A DNA stretch of 64,000 nt from CAVRTM01 sp963696105 (GTDB lineage: Bacteria > Actinomycetota > Actinomycetes > Actinomycetales > Dermatophilaceae). The notes beneath the pieces are model-generated. The model saw only the letters and a list, made by a program, of their open reading frames with translations, ran no database searches and was not told the DNA's origin. Location of the stretch: NCBI GenBank assembly GCA_963696105.1, contig CAVOIP010000003.1, forward strand, positions 62,001 through 126,000. Reading direction: 5' to 3'. Both the position numbers and the translations under genes were made by a program. Shown one piece after another: positions 8,490 to 16,824 of this stretch (the first letter of the stretch is position 1; each line of letters opens with the position of its first letter).

Positions 8490-8978
8490 TCAGCGGTCGA
8501 CGCGGCGCTCGGGGGAGGAGGAGCCGGTCCGGGCGGAGGAGCGCAGCTGGGCCGCGCAGGCCAGCGCGAGCAGGATCAGGATGGCCTCCACGACCAGGCT
8601 GGCCACGCCGAGCGGCTCACCCCAGTTGCCGCGGTCGTCCGTGGCGTCGGGCAGGCCGGGGCCCCGGGTCAGGACGAAGCCGAGCATCGGGCCGGCCCCC
8701 ACAGCGGCCGCCACCAGCCACGTGCCGAGGCGGTTGCGGGTGGCCGGGGTCAGCACGGCGATGGCGAGGAGCACGGCGACGAGCTCGAGGACGTAGTAGC
8801 CGACGGCGATGTAGGCCGGTGACTTGTCTCCGGGGAAGCCGCCCTGGTCGGTGACGTGGATCCAGGCCACGGCGAGCGCCAGCAGCGCTCCGGCCGCGGC
8901 GGGCAGGACGCCGACGCGGCCGCCTGGGCGGTCGGCGGTCCTCGTCCGGGTGACGGTGGTGGGGCTCTGCTGCGACAT
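8490..8978 (-). CDS. Four-TM membrane protein of unknown function, co-transcribed with the two-component system
   Basis: This 162-residue protein has a short Arg-rich cytoplasmic N-terminus and four hydrophobic segments (about 24-44, 57-80, 88-110 and 128-150). I recognise no family. The ATG at 8978 has GAAGGAG nearby upstream. It is the first gene of a minus-strand operon with the response regulator and kinase, and a heptamer direct repeat lies 53-70 bases upstream. Such membrane genes in two-component operons are often targets or auxiliary sensors of the system; that role is inference. Confidence 0.75.
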   Translation of the reverse strand: MSQQSPTTVTRTRTADRPGGRVGVLPAAAGALLALAVAWIHVTDQGGFPGDKSPAYIAVGYYVLELVAVLLAIAVLTPATRNRLGTWLVAAAVGAGPMLGFVLTRGPGLPDATDDRGNWGEPLGVASLVVEAILILLALACAAQLRSSARTGSSSPERRVDR

Positions 8979-9329
8979 GGTCGCTCCTTCGGTGGGGGAA
9001 GCTGTTTCTGCTTCCACCCTCCCGGCGCAGTCTTGGAAAGGTCTTGGACGTCGGTCAGCCGGAAGGAGACAGGGGCCCGGCGAGACAGGCGAGCTGCTGG
9101 GGCGCCATACGACCCCCGTGGTCCACGTCGCGGCCGCCCGGTTTGACGCCGCCGGCCGGGCGGGGGGACAGCGCGTCGACGTCGTCCCGATCGGGCAGGT
9201 CGCCGCGGGAGACCCCCACACCAGCACCGACGACGCTGCGAGAATGGGCGCCGCCCGGCGTCCAGAGCGCCGGATGGTGCTCGCGGGCCGTCGAGGCCGT
9301 GCCCGCCCGACCATCGCTCGGGAGGGACC
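8979..9329. other. Divergent intergenic region between the membrane-protein/TCS operon and the antiporter
   Basis: This 351-bp region separates the minus-strand two-component operon from the plus-strand antiporter gene. It contains the TCTTGGA direct repeat (9031-9048) near its left end. The remainder is GC-rich, with no convincing open frame, RNA gene or hairpin. The antiporter's promoter presumably lies here but no clear -10/-35 pair is visible. Confidence 0.7.
9031..9048. promoter_or_regulatory. Direct heptamer repeat TCTTGGA-AAGG-TCTTGGA, likely response-regulator binding site
   Basis: Two identical heptamers, TCTTGGA at 9031-9037 and 9042-9048, are separated by four bases (11-bp period). 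This is the geometry bound by OmpR/PhoP-type dimers on one face of the helix. The site lies 53-70 bases upstream of the first gene of the two-component operon, so positive autoregulation is plausible. Confidence 0.6.
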
Positions 9330-10487
9330 GTGGGTTTCGCGTCGCTGGCCGTGGTCATGCTCGCGGCACTGCTCGGGCCGTTCCTCGCGGTGGCGTCGCG
9401 CTGGATGGTGCCGGTCGTGGTCGGCGAGGTGCTCGTGGGAGTGGCCCTCGGCGGGACGGGTCTGGGCTACCTCGACCCGACCGACGACCGGTTCGCCTTC
9501 CTGGCCGAGATCGGGTTCGCCCTGGTCATGTTCGTCGCGGGGGCGCACGTGCCGGTGCGGGACCGCCGGCTGCTGCGGTCGTTGCGGATCGGTCTGGCAC
9601 GTGCGGCGCTGGCCGGGCTCGTCGCCGCGGTGCTCGCCGTCGTCATCGCCCGGGCGCTCGGCACCGGGCACGCCACCGTGTACGGCGTCGTCATGGCCTC
9701 GTCCTCCGCGGCGCTCGTGCTCCCGGTCGTGCAGGGGCAGCGGCTCGGTGGGGAGCCCGTCGTGGACCTGGTCGCCCAGGTCGCGGTGGCCGACATCGCC
9801 TGCATCGTCGCGCTGCCGTTCGCGATCGACCCCGGGCGCGCCGGCCCTGCGGCGCTCGGGTCGCTGCTCGTCCTGTCCGCCGGCGCCGTGGCCATCGGGC
9901 TGCTGTTCCTCCTCGAGCGCTCGGGGGTCCGCCGCAAGGTGCACCACCTCTCGGAGCGGCGCAAGCTCGCCCTGGAGCTGCGGACGAGCCTGCTCGTGCT
10001 CTTCGCCCTCGCGGCGGTGGCCGCGTGGTCCAGGGTGTCGGTGCTGCTCGCCGGGTTCGTGCTGGGCCTGGGGGTCGCAGCCGTGGGGGAGCCGCGACGG
10101 CTCGCCCGGCAGCTGTTCGCCGTCACCGAGGGCTTCTTCAGCCCCGTGTTCTTCGTCTGGCTGGGCACCTCGCTGGACCTGCGCGCCCTCGGAGCGCACC
10201 CCCTGCTGGTCCTCCTGGGAGTGGCACTCGGCCTCGGCGCGGTGCTCAGCCACGCGGTGGGCCGGCTCACGGGGCAGCCGCTGCCCCTGGCCGTCCTGGC
10301 CGCGGGCCAGCTCGGCGTCCCCGTCGCCGCGGCCACCGTGGGAGTGCAGCTGCACGTCCTGGCGCCGGGGGAGCCGGCCGCGCTCCTGCTCGGAGCGCTG
10401 ATCACCGTGGGGACGACCGCTGTCGCCGCGGCCCGGGCGGCGCGGCAGCACGGGCCGCCGACCCAGCCCCCGCCGGGGCCCGGTTGA
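9330..10487 (+). CDS. Cation:proton antiporter (CPA2 / KefB-like membrane domain)
   Basis: This 385-residue integral membrane protein has about 11-12 hydrophobic segments and the Na+/H+ exchanger (PF00999) pattern, including an early LVMFVAGAHVP segment and a GVVMASSSAALVLPVV segment. It should exchange K+ or Na+ for protons across the cytoplasmic membrane. It lacks the C-terminal TrkA-N/TrkA-C domains found in many KefB-like proteins. The start is a GTG at 9330 with GGGAGGGACC just upstream. Its stop is 46 bp before the FMN oxidase gene; a shared transcript is possible but there is no functional clue. Ion specificity is not predictable here. Confidence 0.88.
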   Translation: MGFASLAVVMLAALLGPFLAVASRWMVPVVVGEVLVGVALGGTGLGYLDPTDDRFAFLAEIGFALVMFVAGAHVPVRDRRLLRSLRIGLARAALAGLVAAVLAVVIARALGTGHATVYGVVMASSSAALVLPVVQGQRLGGEPVVDLVAQVAVADIACIVALPFAIDPGRAGPAALGSLLVLSAGAVAIGLLFLLERSGVRRKVHHLSERRKLALELRTSLLVLFALAAVAAWSRVSVLLAGFVLGLGVAAVGEPRRLARQLFAVTEGFFSPVFFVWLGTSLDLRALGAHPLLVLLGVALGLGAVLSHAVGRLTGQPLPLAVLAAGQLGVPVAAATVGVQLHVLAPGEPAALLLGALITVGTTAVAAARAARQHGPPTQPPPGPG

Positions 10488-10533
10488 GCGCCGGCCTTCC
10501 CGGTGCCTTCCCCGGTCGGGTAGAACGTGGGGG

Positions 10534-11751
10534 ATGACTCCTCGACGACGGCCCCGCTGGTCCGAGCTGCGGCCGCTCCTCCAGCCACGGGCGGTCGCTC
10601 GGGACGCGACGGGCCGCCGACTCGCCGGTACCGCGTCGATCGGCGACCTCCGGTCGATGGCGCGGCGCCGGGCACCACGGGCCGTGTTCGACTACACCGA
10701 CGGCGGTGCCGGTGACGAGCTCAGCCTGCGCCGGTCACGGGCGGCCTTCGCCTCGGTGGAGTTCCGGCCCCGCGTGCTGCAGGACGTGTCGACGATCGAC
10801 ACCGGGACGGTGCTCCTCGGCCGGGCGGCCGCCTTGCCGCTGGTGTTCGGCCCGACCGGTTTCACCCGCATGATGCACACCGAGGGCGAGGCCGCCGTCG
10901 CGCGCGTGGCGGCGAGCGCGGGGATCCCCTACGCACTCTCGACCATGGGCACGACGTCGATCGAGCGCCTGGCCGCGGCGGCGCCGGACTGCCGCCGGTG
11001 GTTCCAGCTCTACCTGTGGCGGGACCGCGGGGCCAGTCGCGACTTCGTCGCCAGGGCCCGGGCAGCCGGGTACGACGCGCTCGTCCTCACGGTGGACACG
11101 CCGGTGGCCGGTCCGCGCCGCCGGGACGTGCGCAACGGGCTGACCCTGCCGCCGTCGCTGTCGCTGGGCACGGTCGCCGAGGGGGCGCTGCACCCGTCGT
11201 GGTGGTTCGACCTGCTCACCACCGAGCCGCTGGAGTTCGCCTCGCTCAACCGGTTCGACGGCACCGTGGCCGAGCTCGCAGCCCGCATGTTCGACCCGGC
11301 CGCGACCGTCTCCGACCTGGCCTGGCTCCGCGAGGCATGGCCGGGACCGTTGGTGGTCAAGGGGATTCAGACCGTCGAAGATGCCCGCCTGGTCGTCGAC
11401 GCAGGCGCCGACGCGGTCGTCGTCTCCAACCACGGCGGGCGTCAGCTCGACCGGGCACCGACACCGCTGGAGTGCCTGCCGGCGGTCGTGGACGCCGTCG
11501 GCGAGCGGGCCGAGGTGTACCTCGACGGTGGGGTGCTGTCCGGCGGCGACGTCGTGGCGGCGGTCGCCCTCGGCGCGCGGGCGGTCCTCGTCGGGCGGGC
11601 GTACCTCTACGGCCTGATGGCCGGCGGCGAGCGGGGCGTGCAGCGCGCGGCGGACATCCTTGCCGCCGAGGTGCGCGGCACGATGGCGCTGCTGGGCACG
11701 ACGCGCGTCCGGGACCTTTCGCGCGAACAGGTCCGGCTGCGACGGGGCTGA
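10534..11751 (+). CDS. lldD: FMN-dependent alpha-hydroxy-acid dehydrogenase/oxidase (L-lactate dehydrogenase type)
   Basis: This 405-residue TIM-barrel flavoenzyme is of the LldD/glycolate oxidase family, which oxidises L-2-hydroxy acids such as L-lactate to 2-oxo acids. The active-site motif SNHGGRQLD (about residues 298-306) carries the catalytic His and Arg. FMN-binding segments (PLVFGPTGF, STMGTTS, FQLYLWRD, DGGVLSGGDV, GRAYLYGL) are all present. The ATG at 10534 begins an Arg-rich N-terminus. It is followed 14 bp later by the acetamidase gene on the same strand. Lactate is the most common substrate, but mandelate, glycolate or another hydroxy acid is possible; the symbol is therefore tentative. 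Confidence 0.85.
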   Translation: MTPRRRPRWSELRPLLQPRAVARDATGRRLAGTASIGDLRSMARRRAPRAVFDYTDGGAGDELSLRRSRAAFASVEFRPRVLQDVSTIDTGTVLLGRAAALPLVFGPTGFTRMMHTEGEAAVARVAASAGIPYALSTMGTTSIERLAAAAPDCRRWFQLYLWRDRGASRDFVARARAAGYDALVLTVDTPVAGPRRRDVRNGLTLPPSLSLGTVAEGALHPSWWFDLLTTEPLEFASLNRFDGTVAELAARMFDPAATVSDLAWLREAWPGPLVVKGIQTVEDARLVVDAGADAVVVSNHGGRQLDRAPTPLECLPAVVDAVGERAEVYLDGGVLSGGDVVAAVALGARAVLVGRAYLYGLMAGGERGVQRAADILAAEVRGTMALLGTTRVRDLSREQVRLRRG

Positions 11752-11765
11752 GGTACGTTACGGCG

Positions 11766-12764
11766 ATGGACGTGCTGGCGTACACGCCTGGTCGGGGCGA
11801 CTACACCTACACCTTCGGCGGGGCCGCGCCCGTGATGACGGTCAAGCCGGGAACAGCACTGCGCCTCTGGTCCGACGATGCGTTCGGTGGTGCCCTGCGC
11901 AGCGTCGACGACCTCTCCGCGGCCAAGGTCGACCTGCGGTTCGTGAACCCGCAGACGGGTCCCTTCCACGTGGAGGGTGCCGAGCCGGGGGACACCCTCG
12001 TGCTGCACCTGGTTGCCCTGGAGCCGGCCCGCGACTGGGGCGCGTCAGCCGCCATCCCCTTCTTCGGCGGCATGACGAGCACCGACCGCACCGTGAGCCT
12101 GCAGCCGGCCCTGCCCGACACCACCTGGATCTACCAGCTGGACCGGGCGCGGGGCACGGTCGGGTTCGCCGCCCGGCACAGTGACCACGTCGTCGAGCTG
12201 CCGCTCGAGCCGATGCTCGGCACGGTGGGGGTGGCGCCGCCCGGCTCGGAGGTGCGCTCCTCCCTGGTGCCCGAGCGGTTCGGGGGCAACATGGACACGC
12301 CCGAGATGCGCGCGGGCTCAACGGTGTTCCTCGGGGTCAACGTGGAGGGCGCGCTCTTCTCCATCGGCGACGGACACTACCGCCAGGGGGAAGGGGAGGC
12401 CTGCGGCACCGCCGTCGAGGGCGCCATGACGACGACGCTGATCGTCGACCTGGTCAAGGGCGGCGCCCCCGCATGGCCGCGCATCGAGGACGACACGCAC
12501 TGGATGACCGTCGGGTCGAGCCGGCCGATGGAGGACTCCTGGCGGATCGCCAACGCCGAGATGGTGCACTGGGTCGCCGAGCTCCACGGCCTGCACCCCA
12601 TGGATGCCTATCAACTGGTCTCGCAGGTGGCGAGGGTCCCGGTCGCCAACGTGGTCGACGCCAACTACAGCGTGGTGGTCAAGACCCCGAAGGCGGTCCT
12701 GCCGGATGCGGTCGCCTACGGCGGCGTCCACGCCGACCTGCGGGCGCGGGCCCGCCTGATCTGA
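11766..12764 (+). CDS. Acetamidase/formamidase family protein
   Basis: This 332-residue protein belongs to the FmdA/AmdA family, metal-dependent amidohydrolases releasing ammonia from short amides such as formamide or acetamide. Family segments visible include FHVEGAEPGDTLVLHL, AAIPFFGG and the His/Gly-rich GDGHYRQGEGEACGTAVEG region. It has no signal peptide. The ATG at 11766 is 14 bp after the FMN-oxidase stop, so the two are probably co-transcribed. The natural amide is unknown. The 3' spacer (12765-12905) carries short CACCACC-type repeats. Confidence 0.87.
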   Translation: MDVLAYTPGRGDYTYTFGGAAPVMTVKPGTALRLWSDDAFGGALRSVDDLSAAKVDLRFVNPQTGPFHVEGAEPGDTLVLHLVALEPARDWGASAAIPFFGGMTSTDRTVSLQPALPDTTWIYQLDRARGTVGFAARHSDHVVELPLEPMLGTVGVAPPGSEVRSSLVPERFGGNMDTPEMRAGSTVFLGVNVEGALFSIGDGHYRQGEGEACGTAVEGAMTTTLIVDLVKGGAPAWPRIEDDTHWMTVGSSRPMEDSWRIANAEMVHWVAELHGLHPMDAYQLVSQVARVPVANVVDANYSVVVKTPKAVLPDAVAYGGVHADLRARARLI

Positions 12765-12808
12765 CCGGCGGCACCTGGTTCGCGACGTTCCCGCAAAAGA
12801 CAGCACGA

Positions 12809-12886
12809 CCGCCAGCACCACCGCCCGGCACCACCACCGCCCGGCAGCACCACCCTCCAGCATCAGCACCACCCTCCAGCAGCACC
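12809..12886. repeat. Degenerate CAC-rich tandem repeats between the acetamidase and SDR genes
   Basis: Two 16-bp CACCACCGCCCGG-type units are followed by two about 21-bp CAGCACCACCCTCCAGCA-type units, all within the 141-bp spacer. Composition is strongly strand-biased (C/A rich on +). No open frame or RNA gene is supported. The SDR Shine-Dalgarno (GGAAGGGA) follows immediately. Confidence 0.6.
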
Positions 12887-12905
12887 GACCGGAAGGGAAT
12901 CGCTC

Positions 12906-13664
12906 ATGGATCTCAGGCTGTCGGGCAGACGGGTGCTGGTCACCGGTGGCACGCGCGGCATCGGCCGCGCGATCGTCGAGGCGTTCCTCGACGAGGGGGC
13001 GGTGGTCGCATTCTGTGCGCGGGCCGCGGACGAGGTGGCCGCCACCGAGGAGGCGCTGGCCGAGCGGGGCACCGCCAGCGGGTCAGTGGTCGACGTGGGC
13101 GACGCCGCCGCCCTGGCCGGCTGGGTGGAGCGGTCGGCGCAGGCTTTCGGGGGGATCGACGTCGTCGTGGCGAACGTCAGCGCGCTGGCCATCCCCGACA
13201 CCGAGGAGAACTGGGTGACCAGCCTCAACGTCGATCTCATGCACACCGTGCGACTGGTGCGGGCCGCGATGCCGCACCTGGAGCAGAGCGACGCCGCCTC
13301 GATCATCGCCATCTCCAGTGTCACCGGGCGGGAGTCCGACTTCGCGTCGGGCCCGTACGGCACCGCCAAGACGGCCATCGTGGGTTACATCCACGGCCTC
13401 GCCGTGCAGCTCGCAGGCCGCGGCATCCGGGCCAACACGGTCTCCCCGGGCAACACCTACTTCGAGAACGGCATCTGGGCAGGCATCGAGGCGGGGGACC
13501 CCGAGCTCTATCGCGTCGCAGTGGGCCTCAACCCGACCGGGCACATGGGCACGGCCCAGGAGGTGGCGGCGCCGGTGGTGTTCCTGGCCAGTCCGGTGGC
13601 CAGCCGGGTCAGCGGCACGAACCTCGTCGTGGACGGCGCGCTGACGCGGGGCATACAGCTGTAA
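12906..13664 (+). CDS. Short-chain dehydrogenase/reductase (SDR) family oxidoreductase
   Basis: This 252-residue classical SDR has the NAD(P)-binding TGGTRGIG motif at residues 14-21, a VVAN motif in place of the usual NNAG, catalytic Ser in ISSVTG near 138, and YxxxK (YGTAK) near 151-155. The C-terminal GTNLVVDGALTRG segment is typical. The cofactor is uncertain because an Arg follows the Gly motif but no acidic residue after beta-2 is obvious. The ATG at 12906 has GGAAGGGA upstream. A strong 15-bp hairpin (13698-13734) ends the transcript. The substrate is unknown. Confidence 0.88.
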   Translation: MDLRLSGRRVLVTGGTRGIGRAIVEAFLDEGAVVAFCARAADEVAATEEALAERGTASGSVVDVGDAAALAGWVERSAQAFGGIDVVVANVSALAIPDTEENWVTSLNVDLMHTVRLVRAAMPHLEQSDAASIIAISSVTGRESDFASGPYGTAKTAIVGYIHGLAVQLAGRGIRANTVSPGNTYFENGIWAGIEAGDPELYRVAVGLNPTGHMGTAQEVAAPVVFLASPVASRVSGTNLVVDGALTRGIQL

Positions 13665-13697
13665 GGGGCGGCCGGCAGACCCGTCCTGGACGCGGAA

Positions 13698-13734
13698 CGG
13701 CCCCGCAGCCGCCTGCTCTGCGGCTGCGGGGCCG
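13698..13734. terminator. Bidirectional hairpin terminator between SDR and YceI genes
   Basis: A perfect 15-bp stem (13698-13712 pairs with 13720-13734) with a 7-base loop lies between the convergent SDR (+) and YceI (-) genes. It has no long U tract, as is usual in high-GC actinobacteria. It would serve both strands. Confidence 0.85.
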
Positions 13735-13752
13735 GAGCCACTCCGCGGGGGA

Positions 13753-14427
13753 TCAGGCGGTGCGGGCGATCGCCGAGACGTCGAACTCGAGCTTGACCTT
13801 CTCGCTGACCAGCACGCCACCGGTCTCCAGGGCGGCGTTGAAGCTCAGGCCCCAGTCGGTCCGGTTGATCGTGGTGCCGCCCTCGAAGCCGACGCGGAGG
13901 TTGCCGTAGGGGTCCTTGGCCGAACCGGTCTGCTCGAACTCCATCGTGACGGGGCGGGTGACGCCCTTGATGGTCAGGTCACCGGTGATGCTCCAGACGT
14001 CGCTTTCCGGCCGGGACACCGCGGTGGAGGCGAAGGTGAGCGTGGGGAAGGTGTCGACATCGAAGAAGTCGCCGGTGCGCAGGTGGCCGTCACGCTGTCC
14101 CTGGCCGGTGTTCACGCTGGCTGCCTGGATGGTGAGGGACACGGAGGAGGACTCGGGGTTCACGGTGTCGATGTGCGCTTCGCCGGTGAAGTCGGTGAAG
14201 GAGCCGCGGACCGTGGTGACCATGGCGTGCCGGGCCGAGAAGCCGATGCGGGTGTGGGTGGGGTCGAGGTCGTAGGTGCCGCTCACGTCCCCGACGGCCT
14301 GGGTGGCGGCGTCGAACGGGTCAGCGTCGAGGACGGCCACGGCGGCCGGTGCCGAGGTGCCGGAGACGGGCGCCAACGGAGTCGTGGAGGTGGAGTCGGT
14401 GGAGTTCTTGCGGCTGAACAGGGCCAT
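13753..14427 (-). CDS. YceI family (lipid-binding lipocalin-like) protein
   Basis: This 224-residue protein has a YceI domain from about residue 60 (TYDLDPTHTRIGFSARHAMVT), a beta-barrel that binds isoprenoid-type lipids. Family motifs such as VRGSFTDF, HLRTGDFFD and TIKGVTRPV are present. The N-terminal 55 residues are Ser/Thr/Ala-rich and lack a signal peptide, so it is probably cytoplasmic. The ATG at 14427 is chosen over an upstream TTG because of an AAAGG ribosome site and because the operator and promoter lie just upstream. It is monocistronic, ending at a shared hairpin, and is probably repressed by a MarR-type protein not encoded here. Confidence 0.9.
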   Translation of the reverse strand: MALFSRKNSTDSTSTTPLAPVSGTSAPAAVAVLDADPFDAATQAVGDVSGTYDLDPTHTRIGFSARHAMVTTVRGSFTDFTGEAHIDTVNPESSSVSLTIQAASVNTGQGQRDGHLRTGDFFDVDTFPTLTFASTAVSRPESDVWSITGDLTIKGVTRPVTMEFEQTGSAKDPYGNLRVGFEGGTTINRTDWGLSFNAALETGGVLVSEKVKLEFDVSAIARTA

Positions 14428-14450
14428 GGGGCTGCCTTTCGCTAGTTGCT

Positions 14451-14470
14451 GTTGTTGAACTTTCAACAAC
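14451..14470. promoter_or_regulatory. MarR-type operator GTTGTTGAA-CT-TTCAACAAC upstream of the YceI gene
   Basis: GTTGTTGAA (14451-14459) and TTCAACAAC (14462-14470) form a perfect 9-bp inverted repeat with a 2-bp centre. TTGTTGAA-type half-sites are typical MarR-family operators. It overlaps the -10 and likely transcription start of the YceI promoter and lies 24-43 bases before the ATG, so binding should block transcription. Confidence 0.75.
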
Positions 14471-14497
14471 TATCCACCGTGGGTTCATTCCTGTCAA
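14469..14497 (-). promoter_or_regulatory. Sigma-70-like promoter of the YceI gene
   Basis: On the minus strand, TTGACA (14497-14492) is followed by a 17-base spacer and GATAGT (14474-14469). The -35 is the exact consensus with ideal spacing. The start point would fall inside the 14451-14470 inverted repeat. Confidence 0.75.
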
Positions 14498-14729
14498 GCC
14501 GGCGTCGTCCCCGCTCGCCCCTGGCGTCCCTGTCGGCGTGTGCTGCTGCCGCACAGCCGGGGCGGTGACGCGGTGTGAGGGCGGCTTGTCAAGAGACCAA
14601 CGGCCCTGCTGACGTGGAGGAAGAGGGAACAGCGTGAAGACTGCGGCGGCCGGTGAGGCCGGAGCGTCCGTCACCACCAGACGTCGCTCCGAGAAGTACC
14701 CGAGGCACTACCGCGCAAGGAGATGCGTC

Positions 14730-14918
14730 ATGGCACGCAAGGTTGCCGACTGTCGAGACATGCCCAGCGAGATGAACTGCACCCTCACCATCTCCGGCGA
14801 AGAGGACGAGGTCGTGGCGGCGGCCAGCCAGCACGCAGCAGCCGTGCACGGCCACACCGACAGCCCGGAGCTGAGGGAGCAGATCCGCGGCATGCTGAAG
14901 GAGGAAGCGCACGCCTGA
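14730..14918 (+). CDS. DUF1059 domain small protein
   Basis: This 62-residue protein has the DUF1059 pattern: a short N-terminus with C-R-D-x-P and N-C-x-x-T-I segments, then EVVAAASQHAAAVHGH and a helical C-terminus (SPELREQIRGML). The family's function is unknown; the conserved Cys and His residues suggest metal or thiol chemistry. The ATG at 14730 has AAGGAGAT six bases upstream, an almost ideal ribosome site, so an in-frame GTG at 14634 is rejected. It lies 91 bp ahead of the APC permease gene and could share its transcript. Confidence 0.8.
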   Translation: MARKVADCRDMPSEMNCTLTISGEEDEVVAAASQHAAAVHGHTDSPELREQIRGMLKEEAHA

Positions 14919-15009
14919 CCACCGATGAGCGTGCCGGCAGGAGAGGTGCCATGCCGGGCCGCAGTCCGCGGCGCCACTCCTGTACGGCCCGAAGCAAGGG
15001 GAGGGGTCG

Positions 15010-16650
15010 ATGACCACGACGGGCACCACGGCCGACCGCGGGGCGGGCGGCCACCTGAGGCGGGACGTCGGGTTCTGGGGGCTGCTGTTCGTCTCCCTGG
15101 GCTCGATCATCGGGTCGGGATGGCTGCTGGGGGCGCTCACCGCCGCCACGCTCGCCGGGCCGGCCTCACTGGTGTCGTGGGTCCTCGCGGCGATCATGCT
15201 GGCGATCCTCGCGCTGATCCACGCCGAGCTCGGCGCGGCGTATCCCGCCTCCGGCGGCACGGCCCGGTTCCCGCGGTTCGTGTTCGGGCCGATGGCCGGC
15301 TTCACGGCCGGCTGGATGGCGTGGTTGCAGGCCGTCACCATCGCGCCCATCGAGGTCGAGGCGACGCTGTCGTACATCGACCGCATCTCGTGGGTCAACC
15401 AGCATGTGACGATCCTGCGGGTGAACGGCACGCTGACCGCGACCGGGCTGCTGATCGCGGCCTGCTTCATGCTGTTCTTCACGATCGTCAACCTCGTCGG
15501 GGTCAAGGCGATGGCCGAGACCAACGGCCCCGTGGTGGTCTGGAAGACGGCGATCCCGCTGCTGACCGTCGCGGTGCTGATGCTGACCAGCTTCCACATC
15601 AGCAACTTCACCTCCGCCGGCGGGTTCCTGCCGTACGGCGCGCACGGTGTGTTCGCTGCCCTCCCGGCCGGCGTCGTGTTCGCCCTGCAGGGCTTCGAGC
15701 AGGCCATCCAGCTGGCCGGCGAGGCCAAGCGTCCCCAGCGCGACGTGTCCCGGGCCGTCATCGCCGCGACGGCGATCGGCACGCTGGTCTACCTTCTGCT
15801 GGAGATCGCGTTCATCGGGGCCCTCAACCCGGGCAACCTCGTCGGCGGATGGGCCAACCCGGTCGGCAAGGGCGACTTCGGACCCTACGCGACCCTGGCC
15901 ATCGCGGCCGGCGCGAGCTGGCTGGCGGCCCTGCTGTACATCGACGCGGTGATCTCGCCCGCCGGCACCGGGCTGGTCTACGTCGCGACGTCCTCCCGCC
16001 TCTCCTACGCCCTGGGCCGCGAGGGCGAGCTGCCACGCATCCTGGCCCGGTTGAGCCCACGTGGGGTCCCGCTGCCGTCGATCATCCTGGCGTTCGTCAT
16101 CGGGCTGATCGCGTTCTTGCCGTTCCCGAGCTGGCAGTCCCTGGTCGGCCTGGTCACGTCGGCGACGGCCATCATGTACGCCTTCGCGCCGGTGTCGCTC
16201 TACGCGCTGCGCCGGCGTGACCCCGACCGCGCGCGTCCCTACCGCCTTCCGGCGTACCGGATCCTGTCTCCGGCCGGGTTCGTGTCGGCGAACCTGATCA
16301 TCTACTGGTCGAGCTTCGCGGCGGCCTGGAAGCTCGGTCTCGCCGTGCTGGTCGGCCTGGCCATCTTCGCGATCACCCGCCGGACCGAGACCGAGGAGGA
16401 CCGCGGGCCGCTGGACGCCCGAGCGGCCGCGTGGGTCTGGCCGTGGCTGGCCGGGATGGTGGTGATCGGCTACTTCGGCCGGTACGGCGGCAACAACGCG
16501 CTCCCGAACTGGTGGGACCTCGTCGTCGTGGCCGTGTTCTCCCTGGTGATCTACGAGGTGGCCGAGAAGCTGGCACTGAGCAGCGAGGAGGTCGGCGCCC
16601 TCATCCAGCGGGAGGAGGACGACTTCGTCGCTCCGGAGCTGCAGGTCTGA
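15010..16650 (+). CDS. APC-superfamily amino acid/polyamine permease
   Basis: This 546-residue membrane transporter has about 12-14 hydrophobic segments. The first-helix motif GSIIGSGWLLG is the substrate-binding unwound region of APC transporters. A consensus loop follows (GAAYPASGGTARFPRFVFG), then GFEQAIQLAGEAKRPQRDVSRA in TM6-7. It should couple uptake or exchange of an amino acid or amine to an ion gradient. The ATG at 15010 has AAGGGGAGGGG just upstream. The C-terminal about 30 residues form a charged cytoplasmic tail. No neighbouring enzyme suggests the substrate. Confidence 0.9.
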   Translation: MTTTGTTADRGAGGHLRRDVGFWGLLFVSLGSIIGSGWLLGALTAATLAGPASLVSWVLAAIMLAILALIHAELGAAYPASGGTARFPRFVFGPMAGFTAGWMAWLQAVTIAPIEVEATLSYIDRISWVNQHVTILRVNGTLTATGLLIAACFMLFFTIVNLVGVKAMAETNGPVVVWKTAIPLLTVAVLMLTSFHISNFTSAGGFLPYGAHGVFAALPAGVVFALQGFEQAIQLAGEAKRPQRDVSRAVIAATAIGTLVYLLLEIAFIGALNPGNLVGGWANPVGKGDFGPYATLAIAAGASWLAALLYIDAVISPAGTGLVYVATSSRLSYALGREGELPRILARLSPRGVPLPSIILAFVIGLIAFLPFPSWQSLVGLVTSATAIMYAFAPVSLYALRRRDPDRARPYRLPAYRILSPAGFVSANLIIYWSSFAAAWKLGLAVLVGLAIFAITRRTETEEDRGPLDARAAAWVWPWLAGMVVIGYFGRYGGNNALPNWWDLVVVAVFSLVIYEVAEKLALSSEEVGALIQREEDDFVAPELQV

Positions 16651-16824
16651 GCGTCCCGCCGGCTGGTGCCGAGGGGCAGACCTGACCGCGCCCCCGGGCC
16701 GTCGAGGCTCGGCTCCTCGGCAAACTCACTGCGGCCGCTCAGCCTGCTTTAAGGAACCTGCGGAAGCGTGAGCCCGAGTGCCAGGCACGGTGAGCTCGCC
16801 CCTCGGGCGGGGAAGAGGTGGAGC

